From Deinandra increscens subsp. villosa (lineage: Eukaryota > Streptophyta > Magnoliopsida > Asterales > Asteraceae), in contig JBCNJP010000003.1 of NCBI GenBank assembly GCA_039602395.1, positions 18,115,237 through 18,179,236 of the forward strand: a stretch of DNA of 64,000 bases, written 5' to 3'. Shown here one piece after another: positions 31,417-41,350 of this stretch (positions within the stretch are counted from its first letter, which is position 1; each line of letters opens with the position of its first letter). The position numbers and the translations under genes are program-made. The notes under the pieces were generated by a model, which worked only from the letters and a program-made list of their open reading frames with translations, ran no database searches and was not told the DNA's origin.

Positions 31417-33164
31417 AAGCTGAACAAGAACATGTAGCAGATCAGAGTGATGGTGAAGAACCAGTGCTAACAGAGCTCCCCATAGAAATCCCAGTTCCAG
31501 CAACAGCAGAGACAAGAATTCACAAGTATCATCCGCTGGAGAATATCATTGGACCTCTTGCATCCGGAGTAGTAACCAGGAGTACATCAGGAAACATTAA
31601 CCACTGCATGTATTCCTGTTTCATTTCTCAAATCGAACCATCTAATATTACAATGGCTCTGCAAGATCCAAGATGGGTTGAAGCGATGCACGAGGAATTA
31701 AATCAATTCTCCAAGCTACAAGTGTGGAGATTAGTGGAGAAGCCAGTCGACAAGAAGGTCATCACAACACGGTGGCTGTACAAAAATAAGAAAGATGACA
31801 ATGGGGTGATTGTCAGAAACAAGGCTCGACTGGTGGTTCAAGGGCACAAGCAGATCGAGGGAATAGATTATGATGAGGTGTATGCTCCAGTTGCCAGGTT
31901 GGAGGCAATTCGAGTGTTCTTGGCATATGCCTCATACATGAACTTCACAGTGTACCAGTTAGATGTCAAGACAGCATTCCTTTATGCTGACATGGATGAA
32001 GAAGTTTATGTTCATCAACCTCCAGGGTTCATCGACGAAGAACATCCCTACCATGTGTACAAGTTAGACAGAGCATTGTACGGACTACATCAAGCACCAA
32101 GGTCCTGGTACAAAACTCTGACTGATCACCTCCTTGCACACGGGTACATCAGAGGGATTGTTGATCAATCGTTATTCAGAAAAGAGGTTGGCAGTGACAT
32201 AATCATGGTACAAGTATATGTGGACGACATCATCTTCGGGTCCACGAATGAAGATTTGTGTAAAGATTTTGAGCAGGTGATGAGAACTAAGTTTGAGATG
32301 AGTCAAATGGGCGAGATGGAATTCTTCTTGGCATTGCAGGTAAAGCAGAGTGACTCCGGCATTCTTGTACATCAAGCAAAGTACGTAACAGAAATTTTGG
32401 AAAAGTACAAGATGAATGAGTCCAAACCAGCAGACACTCCTATGGAAGCTCGTCCACTTCTTACTAAAGATCCAGAAGGGCAATCGGTCAATGAACACAA
32501 TTATCGCTCGATGATCGGGTCTTTGATGTACCTCACAGCAAGTCGTCCCGATATAATGTTTGCAGTGTGCCAATGTGCACGCTACCAGGCTAACCCTAAA
32601 CTCTCACATCTTTTTGCTGTTAAACGAATCTTTAGGTACCTAAAGGGCAGGACTCGGCTTGGACTTTGGTATCCTAAAGATTCAGGTTTTAAATTGTATG
32701 CTTTTTCTGACAGTGATTATGGAGGATGTGAACTTGACAGGAAATCCACTTCGGCAGGTGCACAATTTTTAGGTGACAGACTGGTGTCATGGCAAAGCAA
32801 GAAGCAGCACACTGTGTCTACAAGCACAACTGAGGCTGAGTATGTTGCTGCATCTGCCTGTTGCTCTCAGGTGGTTTGGTTACAACATCAGTTGCATGAC
32901 TATGGTTTGAATTTCTTTGACACTACTATTTATTGTGATAATACTACTGCTTTACAAATTGTCAAAAACCCTGTTCAGTTTTCTAAAACAAAACATATCG
33001 ACATCAAAATTCATTTTATTCGGGACTGCCATGATCGCAGATTGATACACTTGGAACAGGTGTCGTCGGACGAGAATGTGGCAGACATGTTCACCAAACC
33101 CCTTCCCAGAGCTAGCTTTGAAATGTGTTTAAAAGGCCTTCGTATGATTGCCTTTGAAGAGTAA
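31417..33164 (+). pseudogene. Copia pol, reverse transcriptase and RNase H
   Basis: Open from 31417 to the stop at 33164. RT blocks are present: WRLVEKPVDKKVI..RWLYKNK, ARLVVQG, DYDEVYAPVARLEAIR, YQLDVKTAFLYA, the catalytic YVDD (about 32217), and LMYLTASRPDI. RNase H has SDSDYGGCELDRKSTS, the catalytic TTEAEYVA and DNTTAL. It ends FTKPLPRASFEMCLK...MIAFEE. These domains look functional in themselves but are severed from gag-PR-IN by a frameshift and a solo LTR. Confidence 0.92.
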
Positions 33165-34520
33165 ATCTGACACCTCAAAATCTTGTACATAGTTAATTAT
33201 TTAATAAAAAAAAAGAAAAAAAAAGCAACAAAAATACAAAAATAGTGTCAATTTCAGTATGTTGGAATGAAAAAATTAAAAAGCAAGGGGAAGGAAAATG
33301 AGTAACATCATATGATGTCCCCCAATTAATATGTCCCCCAATTAATATGTGCTTTTAAATTTTTCATGTGTTTCTGGCTTTGTTTGATCAGGTTGGGAAA
33401 TGAAATAAATTTCCAGGCGTTTGGTGGCTGACACGTGTAAGGTGGATGCGAAAAGCAGCGTCTCTTGGTTGATGTGCTCGGTAGGCTCAGCTGCAATTGA
33501 TAAAAAGGTATGTCCTGTCACTACATTTGAAGATAACGTATGATGCCTGATAGGAAGCATGCACTTAGGTTAGTATTGTTTTCATTTGACTGTTTGTTAG
33601 GGGTCCTGAGACACACGCCCGTGTACTGGGTTCTGATGCTATGCTCAAAAAATCCCATCCCCTCTGCTTTGCGTGAGCAATGACCTGGGGATGTTGTACA
33701 TGAGTCAGGACTCCTCTGTTCAGCGATGGCTGAGACCTGGAGCCTTCCTGATTCATGTACCTTTTAGATCACATTGTATAATATATTAAAACCAAAAAGA
33801 TGCCAAAGCGCACAAATCAAAAGAGACCCTCAAGTGTCCAAAACCCTGAAAGCCCTGTCACTGATGAGTGCGTTAATGAAAATGCTTCAAAACATTCAGT
33901 TGACGCTGTATATTATCCCCAAAAATCCCCGTGATCTATTCTTTCTTTTCTCAATCCAGTCTGGAGCATGGTGTTAGGCTTAGGAAAGGTGTCGTGAAAA
34001 ATGTCATGGGAAACCCGATAAACTTGATGAAACGTACAAAATATACCTAGGACGTATGTGTGTGGATTTAATGGTACTCATAAATAATTGAACCCAAAAG
34101 ATAAATAAAGTGACAGTTTGCTCGAGTAAGAAAAAGCGGCATGAGTTTAAAGTGGACAACTATACTGGCAATCACCAGAGCATGTGGAGTAGCTGAAGCC
34201 GAAAAGGGTTCCTCAGCCTAAGACAGTCTGGTTTGATCCCTAACACACCTATTACTTAAAGCAAGGTATACTTAGATCAGTTAAAAATAAATAAGTAGTG
34301 TTTTTAGTTTAATTAGTTATTTTTAATTTTGTTATTTCTTGAAGTATGAGTTGTTTATTCTCAAAATCTTTGAGGTGACGGGTTAAATCTCTCGGGCTTA
34401 ATCTTAGGGGAAGCGTGAAGATTTTTTTTGTTTTTGAACCGAAAAGCTTAATGTTAACCGAAATGGGTTAAAACTTATTAATTTAAAGTTTGGGGATGAG
34501 TTTTTCATTCAAATAGAAAC
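33165..34520 (+). other. Noncoding tract between pol and the second leader
   Basis: 1.35 kb with no credible ORF. An A-rich run (33208-33235), a tandem CCCCCAATTAATATGT pair (33318-33351) and scattered GC-richer segments (33600-33760) are visible, but no known element was recognised. Confidence 0.6.
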
Positions 34521-34970
34521 TTGAGGGGCCTAAATGATTTTTTTTGGTTTTTTAAATCTTTTATACAAACCGGTCCCCCCCCCCCCCCACCTCATTCTCT
34601 TTCTCTCACCACGCAACTAAACCAAAACCCTAACCCCTTTCTTCTCCCAACCACCGCCACCACCGAATACTCCACCTCCGGCCACCCTTGTCGAAATCCG
34701 ACACCACCATCGCATTCCTCTCCGAAAATCCGACCAAACCCTGAGCTTTTTAGCCCCAACCACCGCCGGCAACCACCTCCGCCATCCTCCGTCATCTCCG
34801 CCACTGTCGCCACCCTCGCCGGCGATTCCGGCCATCTCGGTTCGATCGGAGACCACCTCTCTGCTCGGATTTTCATCCTAAGGCCGTTCCAAGTCATATT
34901 TTGTTGTGCATTGTATCAATGGGTCCTCGAACCAAACACGTTGCCAAACGACCTAAGTTGATCACAAGGT
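34521..34970 (+). other. C-rich exon-like block upstream of the cargo ORF
   Basis: A run of 13 C (34576 onward) and a Pro/Ser/Thr-rich open frame (34521-34961) contrast in composition with the rest of the element. CACAAG|GTATGC at 34966-34976 is a good splice donor. A matching acceptor TTGTGATTGCAG|GG lies at about 35695, just before the conserved part of the cargo ORF. The block therefore resembles a host gene 5' UTR or first exon followed by an intron. This is inference; no promoter was identified. Confidence 0.4.
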
Positions 34971-35099
34971 ATGCCGATTTTTTTGAGTCTTAGGGTTCGG
35001 GAATGCTTGGAATAAGTCCTAAAGGGTGCGACTAAGGTTTTTACATAGTTTTTTCTGAGTTTGATTGATGATTGAAGTATTTGCAGGTTGAAAAGTGTT

Positions 35100-35560
35100 T
35101 AAAAGGGGGTTTTCGGTCAGGGTATAGGGGGTTTTCGGCTGGTATTCTTACCTTTCGATGCCTGCATACCTGTGATCGATGATTGGACACCCCTCGGTTG
35201 TTTTCGATTACGCCGAAAGGCTTTTCGGAGACAGTCTAGGGGTTTTCGATCGAAATACTAGAGAAAAATCTAGGTTTTCGACTGAGGTTCGAGGTTTTTG
35301 ATCAAACCATTCTGGTTTTTGATCACAAATTTCGGTTTTCGGCCATAAACCAAGGTTTTCCTATAGTATATATATGGTGTTCGACCATTTGTCTGGGTTT
35401 TCGATCAAAACAATGGGTTTTCGATCAGCTCCCAGGGATTTCGGTCAAGCTCATATAGGGTTTCGATCGGCTGGCCCAATTACTCCGAAAATCTTGGGTT
35501 TTCGACTACCCATATGGGTTTTCGACCAGGTTATCGGTCAACCCCAAAACTTGGTAAACT
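35100..35560 (+). promoter_or_regulatory. Second GGTTTTCGA motif array, before the cargo ORF
   Basis: About eighteen copies of GGTTTTCG(A/G)YC, such as GGGTTTTCGATC and GGGTTTTCGACC, in irregular spacing. It is the same motif as in the element's main leader at 25430-26057. It lies in the possible intron/leader in front of the cargo ORF. Confidence 0.8.
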
Positions 35561-35651
35561 CCCTTTTTCAGCTGTGATGCTGCCCAATTTTTAAGAAAAT
35601 GGGTGTTTGGGTGTTATGTGAGGAATTAATTGAGACTAACTGTGTTGCTAT

Positions 35652-36995
35652 GTGTGTTGTGGTTGGTTTGTGTCTGGTGTTTGTGATTGCAGGGTTTTAG
35701 GTTTTGCGAAAGGCCACAATCAAGTGGCATATCTCAGTGATCCTTCACCTATCCACAAGAAGAACTATCAATCTTTGATTGATGGGTTGAACAGATGCTG
35801 TTTGAAGTACGCATTAACAGCAGAGGCTGCTGTATACAAAGAGATGGTGATGGATTTCTGGAAGACTGCAGTTATGCCTGAAGATGGAAAGGAGATCCAT
35901 GTTGAGATTCAAAATCTCAAGATTGTGATAACAGAAGAAGTGGTCAGGCAAGCACTGAGGTTTGTGGACACTGCTGAAGATCCTATTGAATTCACGGATG
36001 AACAAGTTCGGGCATGTTTAAGGCAGATTGGATATCTACTAGACAGTCCACCCACATTGAAAAATTCAGTCCCACCTTACTGGAGAATGCTCATCCATTA
36101 TTTGCAGAAGTGTTTGATTGCCAAGAAGAGCTCTAGTGATCAGCTAAATAGACTGCATACCCATGCTCTGGTTGCCTTGATCAAAGGATGGAGATTTAAC
36201 TGGTCGAGAGCAGTATTTGAAGATGTCAAGAATGTTATAGTCAGAGATGAGGAGAAATTTGCTGCTGTACCAAGGTTCATTCAATTGATCTTGAACTCAA
36301 GATATCCACAGCTGAGAAAGTCTGGTGAAATTTTGGATCTGAAACCAATGGGTCCAGATGTATTTTCTTTGCTGAATCCCAAGAAGAAGATTGATGAGCC
36401 AGGGTATGTGTTTGGAGTGAAATTTGGTAATTTTTCAGAAGTTCAACCTCCTGCAAATGTATCTGTCGAGGAAGAACATTCAGCTCCTCCAACACAGAAA
36501 ACCGTGACAGATATTCCTGATGATAATAACTCTTGGGCTGATGAGTTGCCCATAGATGATGTCAGAATTTATGCTCTAAGATTTGAAGATGATGAAGAGC
36601 AACTGGATTATGGTAAATACCTTGACGATGTGATCCTTGATGAAGATGTTGAAGAGCCAGAAGTCCATTTTGCAAAGAAGCAGAAGGTCACTGAGGAACC
36701 TCCACTCAATGCCTCTCTGGATGATAATGTGACTTCACAGGCTGTTCATGCAGCCCAATTGATGAAAGATGCCTTTACAAGCGCCCCAACCAATCCAGTG
36801 AGAAGAAATAGAGACCCAAGAGTCAATCCTCCTCCCAGAGTTCCCTCAAGACAGTCCACTTCACATGGACAGTCTTCATCCTCTACCGGTCCTTCCCAAA
36901 CTGACAAGGGAAAGGCAATTGAAACCCCAGAGTACAGATTAGAGAAAGAGCTAAAAGCTGAAATCAAGAAATTGACAGCTACCACTGTACATTAG
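35652..36995 (+). CDS. Cargo ORF part 1 (unknown helical protein)
   Basis: 447 codons. If a splice acceptor at ~35695 is used, the real protein starts within or before the FAKGHNQVAYL segment rather than at the nominal ATG. Residues ~45-200 are helical and contain FWKTAV, ITEEVVRQALRF, YWRMLIHYLQKCL and RFNWSRAVFEDV, a layout I have seen in plant transposon-associated proteins of unknown function, perhaps gag-like. Residues ~280-345 are acidic; ~385-430 are Ser/Pro-rich. No membrane segment or signal peptide is seen, arguing against an envelope protein. It ends at TAG, and the same frame continues. Confidence 0.7.
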   Translation: MCCGWFVSGVCDCRVLGFAKGHNQVAYLSDPSPIHKKNYQSLIDGLNRCCLKYALTAEAAVYKEMVMDFWKTAVMPEDGKEIHVEIQNLKIVITEEVVRQALRFVDTAEDPIEFTDEQVRACLRQIGYLLDSPPTLKNSVPPYWRMLIHYLQKCLIAKKSSSDQLNRLHTHALVALIKGWRFNWSRAVFEDVKNVIVRDEEKFAAVPRFIQLILNSRYPQLRKSGEILDLKPMGPDVFSLLNPKKKIDEPGYVFGVKFGNFSEVQPPANVSVEEEHSAPPTQKTVTDIPDDNNSWADELPIDDVRIYALRFEDDEEQLDYGKYLDDVILDEDVEEPEVHFAKKQKVTEEPPLNASLDDNVTSQAVHAAQLMKDAFTSAPTNPVRRNRDPRVNPPPRVPSRQSTSHGQSSSSTGPSQTDKGKAIETPEYRLEKELKAEIKKLTATTVH

Positions 36996-38063
36996 GCAGA
37001 AGTGATTTCACAACTTGTTGACATACAGAAAGAGCATGAAGCTGCATTGAAAAATCAGAAGAAGGTGAATGATGATTTCACTATCTTAATTGGTGAATTA
37101 CAGAAACAAGTTGCTGATTTAAGAGGGAAAAGACAAACCAGCTCCAAGAAGAAGAGTTCAAGAGGAAAAGATCAGGATCCACAAGGAGGATTAGGTGATG
37201 CTGATCTTGGGGGAAATAAAGGAGACAGTACTGGTGCTCCTATAGATCCAAACCCACCTGTTAATGAAGAGCCAGAGATAGATGCTAGAGAAGTTGACTT
37301 TATGACTACTCCTGTTGCTACCAGAGATCATTTATGGGAAGCATCTACATTCGCACATCCTCCAGAACGATATCTCATCCAGCTGGGAAAACACCTTCAT
37401 GATAAACAAGGAATTACTCAGCCTGTCAAGAGCTGGATGTTTGATGATGAAAAGCACATGTATGTTGTGAGAAGAACTGGTCTAAGTCCTCTGGAGTACT
37501 ATAAAGACTGGACGCAATTTTACTCTTGGACCACTGTGGACTTGATTTCACTTCACAATGCACCATTCTTTAATCCATCAAACAATGATTATGCTGATCA
37601 TTTCTGGAAGAAGTTGGACAAGGCTGTCAAGAGTGGATTCAAAGTGTTTACAGATTTTCCACATGTAAAATCCAAACTGAAGGACTTTAAGGGAGTCTGG
37701 GATCTTGACAAGAAGATATATTGCCACAAGAGATATCCACCTACCAATAAGACCAAGCAAATCCCACTGCCAATGAAGCACCCTGAGGGTTGCCTCTCAG
37801 ATTTTAAATCTTGGGCTTATTGTAGCTATTCTGGAACTGCTAAGATAATGTGTGAATTTAACACAATCACAGTGATGGAGGTGCATGATCTTTTAAGGTT
37901 TTATGAGGTTGATATTCGGGTGCTTAGCAAGCATCAGATTGCTCACACAGCAGAGGAGGAGCAGCTGGCCAAGGTCTACACCAAGGGAGTAGCACGGATA
38001 ATTGAAGAAAAGCTCTGGTATTCACCACTCACGGTGAATCATTCCAGACATTTCAGGATGTGA
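36996..38063 (+). CDS. Cargo ORF part 2 (same frame after TAG)
   Basis: In frame with part 1 and separated only by TAG (36993-36995, in CAT TAG GCA). It starts with a coiled coil (ISQLVDIQKEHEAALK...ELQKQVADLRG), then a Lys/Ser/Gly linker, then about 230 residues with aromatic-rich motifs (LEYYKDWTQFYSWTTVDL, YADHFWKKLDKAV, KKIYCHKRYPP). It ends about 35 bp before the 3' LTR. Function unknown. The TAG may be a CAG-to-TAG mutation or a readthrough site. Confidence 0.7.
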   Translation, partial: AEVISQLVDIQKEHEAALKNQKKVNDDFTILIGELQKQVADLRGKRQTSSKKKSSRGKDQDPQGGLGDADLGGNKGDSTGAPIDPNPPVNEEPEIDAREVDFMTTPVATRDHLWEASTFAHPPERYLIQLGKHLHDKQGITQPVKSWMFDDEKHMYVVRRTGLSPLEYYKDWTQFYSWTTVDLISLHNAPFFNPSNNDYADHFWKKLDKAVKSGFKVFTDFPHVKSKLKDFKGVWDLDKKIYCHKRYPPTNKTKQIPLPMKHPEGCLSDFKSWAYCSYSGTAKIMCEFNTITVMEVHDLLRFYEVDIRVLSKHQIAHTAEEEQLAKVYTKGVARIIEEKLWYSPLTVNHSRHFRM

Positions 38064-38085
38064 TTGGAAGCAACTAATGCTAAAG

Positions 38086-38098
38086 CCTAGGGAAAGAT
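38086..38098 (+). promoter_or_regulatory. Polypurine tract of the 13.6 kb Copia
   Basis: CCTAGGGAAAGAT, immediately 5' of the 3' LTR (TG at 38099), in the position where plus-strand DNA synthesis would be primed. Confidence 0.75.
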
Positions 38099-38517
38099 TG
38101 TAAAGACCTAGATTTTATTAAGGCTTTTGCATTAGTTAGGTATGTGTTTTTTGGTTAAATGTAATGGGTTGGGCTAACACTTTTGGTTTGTTTTGATGGG
38201 CTTATGGATTTTGGCTAGGGCCGAATTATTTAGGGTTGAGGGAAACTTGTTCTCCACTCAAACCTTAGCCTATATATAGATAGTCTTTCATCATGTTTAG
38301 GGTTGTTGGTTTTTGGTGATATTGAAGTGTGGTTTACGAATTCTTTGCCTTAAGAATTCGGTTTCATTGTTCTTGTGTTCCTCTTCCGGTAAACTTTATT
38401 ATATTCGTGTTCTTTAGTCTTGTTCTTATTTGTTTTTCTCGAATCACTATCACACACCGGATTCCGCACGGTGTTTGATAGATTTGTATCACGTGAGGGA
38501 TTATTCTGATCCTTACA
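38099..38517 (+). repeat. 3' LTR of the 13.6 kb Copia
   Basis: 419 bp, reading the same as 24892-25310 throughout. It is followed by the TSD CAAAT. Confidence 0.96.
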
Positions 38518-38898
38518 CAAATCTATATGCTTAGAGCTAGGGTTTGCAGCTTAGAACTCACATATTTTTATTGTGAGAATTCCGATTGTATTCTATGTTC
38601 TTCCTCTCATATTTTGAGGGTTGATCATTGAGCCCTAGAAGTTTCATCTACTTATGAAATGTTCCATTGTTCAGCCTTAGTTTGAAAGCTGATTCTTGTA
38701 TTCCTTGTTCTAATCATTTATCTCTGTAGGATTGTGGTTAATTCAAATAACTTAAACATGATTACTTCACTAAGCAAGTTAACTTACACTCTCACACTCG
38801 TAAATGTGTACATGACACTACGTCAAAATTGGTCTTCTGCGATGAAAAAAAACGTGGCCGTAGGTCTTTGGCCATGTTTTCTTCCAGCTCAAGCGTGA
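38518..38898. repeat. 450-bp tandem duplication, unit 1 (right part)
   Basis: Together with 24821-24891 this makes unit 1, split by the Copia insertion. From CTATATGCTTAGAGCTAGGG to CTCAAGCGTGA it matches unit 2 closely. Near its end it contains CACTACGTCAAAATTGGTCT, a CACTA-type terminus. Confidence 0.88.
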
Positions 38899-39353
38899 TC
38901 ATGGGCATGCATTGGGCTTGGAGGTGTTAGAATTAGAAGCTGGTGGGTTGTATCCATGGGTTTACGAATATATATATGCTTAGAGCTAGGGTTTGCAGCT
39001 TAGAACTCACATATTTTTATTGTAAGAATTTTGATTGTATTCTATGTTCTTCCTCTCATATTTTGAGGGTTGATCATCGAGCCCTAGAAGTTTCATCTAC
39101 TTATGAAATGTTCCATTGTTCTGCCTTAGTTTGAAAGTTGATTCTCATATTCATTGCTCTAATCATGTATCTCTGTAGGATCGTGGTTAATTCAAATTAC
39201 CTAAACATGATTACTTCACTAAGCAAGTTAACTTACACTCTCATACTTCTAAATTTGTACATGACACTACGTCAAAATTGGCCTTCTGCGACGGAAAAAT
39301 TAAAACATGGTCGTAGGTCTTTGGCCATGTGTTTTTTTCCAGCTCAAGCGTGA
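38899..39353. repeat. 450-bp tandem duplication, unit 2
   Basis: It starts TCATGGGCATGCATTGGGCT and ends CTCAAGCGTGACC. It is collinear with unit 1 apart from substitutions and small indels (about 93-95% by eye). The CACTA-type terminus recurs at 39265, and unit 2 leads into the CACTA subterminal repeats. Confidence 0.9.
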
Positions 39354-39354
39354 C

Positions 39355-40340
39355 CAAAGGTAACGTCATCGTATGTATGATACGGCCACGTTAAAATATT
39401 AGTGGTTGAAACCAACTAGAAGCGTGACTAAATGGTACCAATATTTATAGTTGTAATCAAACATTTCTTTCTAATAAGTATATACATGTGCTATTTTTAG
39501 TGCAGCCGTTGGTATTATATAACCACCGATATGGGTGTTTTAGCCACATCAATTAGAAAAAAAACATGGCTAAAGAGTTGTTGTAATCAGGCATTTTCTC
39601 CCAATAAGTGTGGCTAAAGGGTGGCAACGACCACGTTAAAATAACAAAAATGTGGCCGTTAGTATTATATAGTCACATATATATGTGTTTTAGCCACATC
39701 TATTAGAGAAGAAAAAAACGTGGCTAAAGGGTTGTTAGGCATTTTGTCCAAGTAAGTGTGGCTAGAGGGTGGCAACGGCCACGTTAAAATATCAGAAGTG
39801 TGGCCGTTGATATTATATAGTCACATATATTAATATTTTAGCCACATCTATTAGAAAAAACAAACGTGGCTAGAGGGTTGTTGCGATCAGGCATTTTGCC
39901 CCAGTGAGTGTGGCTAAAGGGTGGCAATGACCACGTTAAAATATCAAAAGTGTGGCCGTTGGTATTATGTAGTCACATATATTAGTGTTTTAGCCACATC
40001 TATTAGAAAAAAAACGTGGCTATAGGGTTGTCGAAATCAGGTATTTTGTCCCAATAAGTGTGGGGACAGCCACGTTAAAGTATCAAAAGTGTAGTCATTA
40101 GTATTATATAGTAACATATATTTGTTTTTGAGCCACATCCAATAGAAAAAAACGTGGCTAAAGGGTTGTTGGAATCATGCATTTTGTCCCAATAAGTTTC
40201 GCTAAAGGGTGGGAACGACCACATTAACATATCATAAGTGTGGCTGTTGGTATTATATAATCACATATATTTGTGTCCTAGCCACATCCATTAGAAAAAA
40301 AACGTGGCTAAATGGTAGCTTTGATGACACATATTGATTG
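39355..40340. repeat. CACTA subterminal repeats, about 147 bp x 6
   Basis: ACGTGGCTAAAGGGTTGTT recurs at 39565, 39718, 39864, 40014, 40152 and 40302 (spacing 138-153). Each unit also has GCATTTTGTCCCAATAAGTG, a GGCAACGGCCACGTT inverted GTGGC/GCCAC pair and a TATTATATAGTCACATATA block. GTGGC and GCCAC in both orientations suit transposase-binding subterminal sites, as in other CACTA elements. Confidence 0.88.
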
Positions 40341-40783
40341 TGGTTGTATGTGGCATTATGTCCAAATAAGTGTCTAATCAATAAATTATTTTTTTTCAAA
40401 TTACAAATTAAAACTACATATATATTAATATGAGAAATCTAAAAATCAAATTATATATATACTAATTAACATAAATAATTAATAAACAAAAATATTCATA
40501 CAATTTATACGCCAAATCCCTATACATCTAGCTAATTGAACACACTAATCAAACGTTTCTATTTCTTTGTTGTCATCTTGCTCCTCGTAGCTTTAGCGCC
40601 AGTTTGAAGATCTTTTAATGTTGTGAATGTCTTAGCTTAAGGCTCTAGTAACAAAACATAAAAATATAATCGGATATATATATATATATATATATATAGC
40701 CAAATAATAAAGTGGATTTTCACTCACATGTGATTCTTTAAGTGGAAAACAATTAAAGGAATTAAGGAACACACTTGTGATCC

Positions 40784-41026
40784 TTAAAGTGGTAACACCC
40801 ACCCATTCGGCCAGTCAACATAACTTTTAGGTGTTTCACTAACATATCTCAGTTCATCTATTGGGTATGGTAAAAATGTATCTGGCTTCACACATTTATA
40901 AATAGAAACTTTATAGCAATCACCCCTTAGTGGAACTCCACGAAACTTTTTATTTTTGTCGGTTTTGTATATTGTACCCACACCACGAAGTTCAACTGGC
41001 CCACATAGAACAACCTCACATTTCTC
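40784..41026 (-). pseudogene. CACTA-associated protein, last exon
   Basis: The minus-strand frame begins after CACTCAG (acceptor) with EKCEVVLCGPVELRG, then GTIYKTD, LRGDCYKVSIYKCVKP, FLPYPIDELRYVSE and a terminal YVDWP. A VxxGxV..TDP...HGVxLG..xVxVxV...LP.P......V..AxGSxVxWP pattern ends many plant En/Spm (TNP1/tnpA-like) proteins. These are thought to bind element ends. Only the C-terminal part is visible. It may be part of a functional gene whose other exons lie to the right, but most were not found. Confidence 0.7.
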
Positions 41027-41103
41027 TCCTGAGTGACATAATAGATAATAGCATATATTAACAGCATAAAGTCAAAGATTGTATAAATAAATTATCAAAT
41101 ACC

Positions 41104-41220
41104 GTTGACTCTGATATGATTGATGTCTCAGCAGTACTGGCATCATTTTTGGTTTTTCCAATTGATCAATATTAGGTACTTTAGGAGTTGTTTTCACTTT
41201 TCTTGCTCTTTTTTTCCTTA
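41104..41220 (-). pseudogene. CACTA-associated protein, middle exon
   Basis: On the minus strand it lies between TCTTTAAG and a GTATTTG donor. One frame is open throughout (KKRARKVKTTPKVPNIDQ, then QLEKPKMMPVLLRH), lysine-rich as expected for the linker of such proteins. Splice sites by eye only. Confidence 0.45.
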
Positions 41221-41291
41221 AAGACAACATTTAATTAATTGATTAGGTTATAATAAGGGAAAATGATCAAGAAATTGTAAAATAGTTACCT

Positions 41292-41350
41292 TTTCATTTT
41301 GCCCGGGGGATGTAGAAGGAGGAGTGTCTTGTGATCCCGCATAACACACC
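41292..41350 (-). pseudogene. CACTA-associated protein, upstream exon
   Basis: On the minus strand, AATTGTAG|GTGTGTTATGCGGG to CAAAATGAAAAG|GTAACT. Translation GSQDTPPSTSPGQNEK, with consensus splice borders. Small and low in information; supported mainly by position. Confidence 0.4.

Larger units (their letters stand above)
24892..38517 (+). mobile_element. 13.6 kb Ty1/copia element with extra downstream ORF
   Basis: Two 419-bp LTRs (TGTAAAGACC...GATCCTTACA), apparently identical, with perfect TSD CAAAT (24887-24891 and 38518-38522). Order: LTR, PBS (TGGTATCAGAGC), a 0.7 kb leader with GGTTTTCGA motifs, a 1,144-codon gag, a broken pol (PR-IN-RT-RH), 1.35 kb noncoding, a C-rich exon-like block, a second motif-rich leader, an 802-codon cargo frame split by TAG, a PPT, LTR. 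Gag size and a 3' ORF recall SIRE-like Copia elements, but the LTRs are short. It cannot now encode a full pol. Confidence 0.95.
39265..41350 (-). mobile_element. CACTA (En/Spm) element, 3' part
   Basis: The terminus CACTACGTCAAAATTGGCCT, with GCGACGG following, is of CACTA type. It is followed by about 1 kb of subterminal repeats and then, on the minus strand, exons of a CACTA-associated protein. The other terminus was not found; the right edge given is only where recognisable exons stop. The element's 3' end is at the left. Confidence 0.8.

Noticed and set aside
35652..38063. Retroviral-type envelope gene
   Set aside because: No signal peptide, transmembrane segment or cleavage-like site is visible. 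Position after pol alone is not enough.
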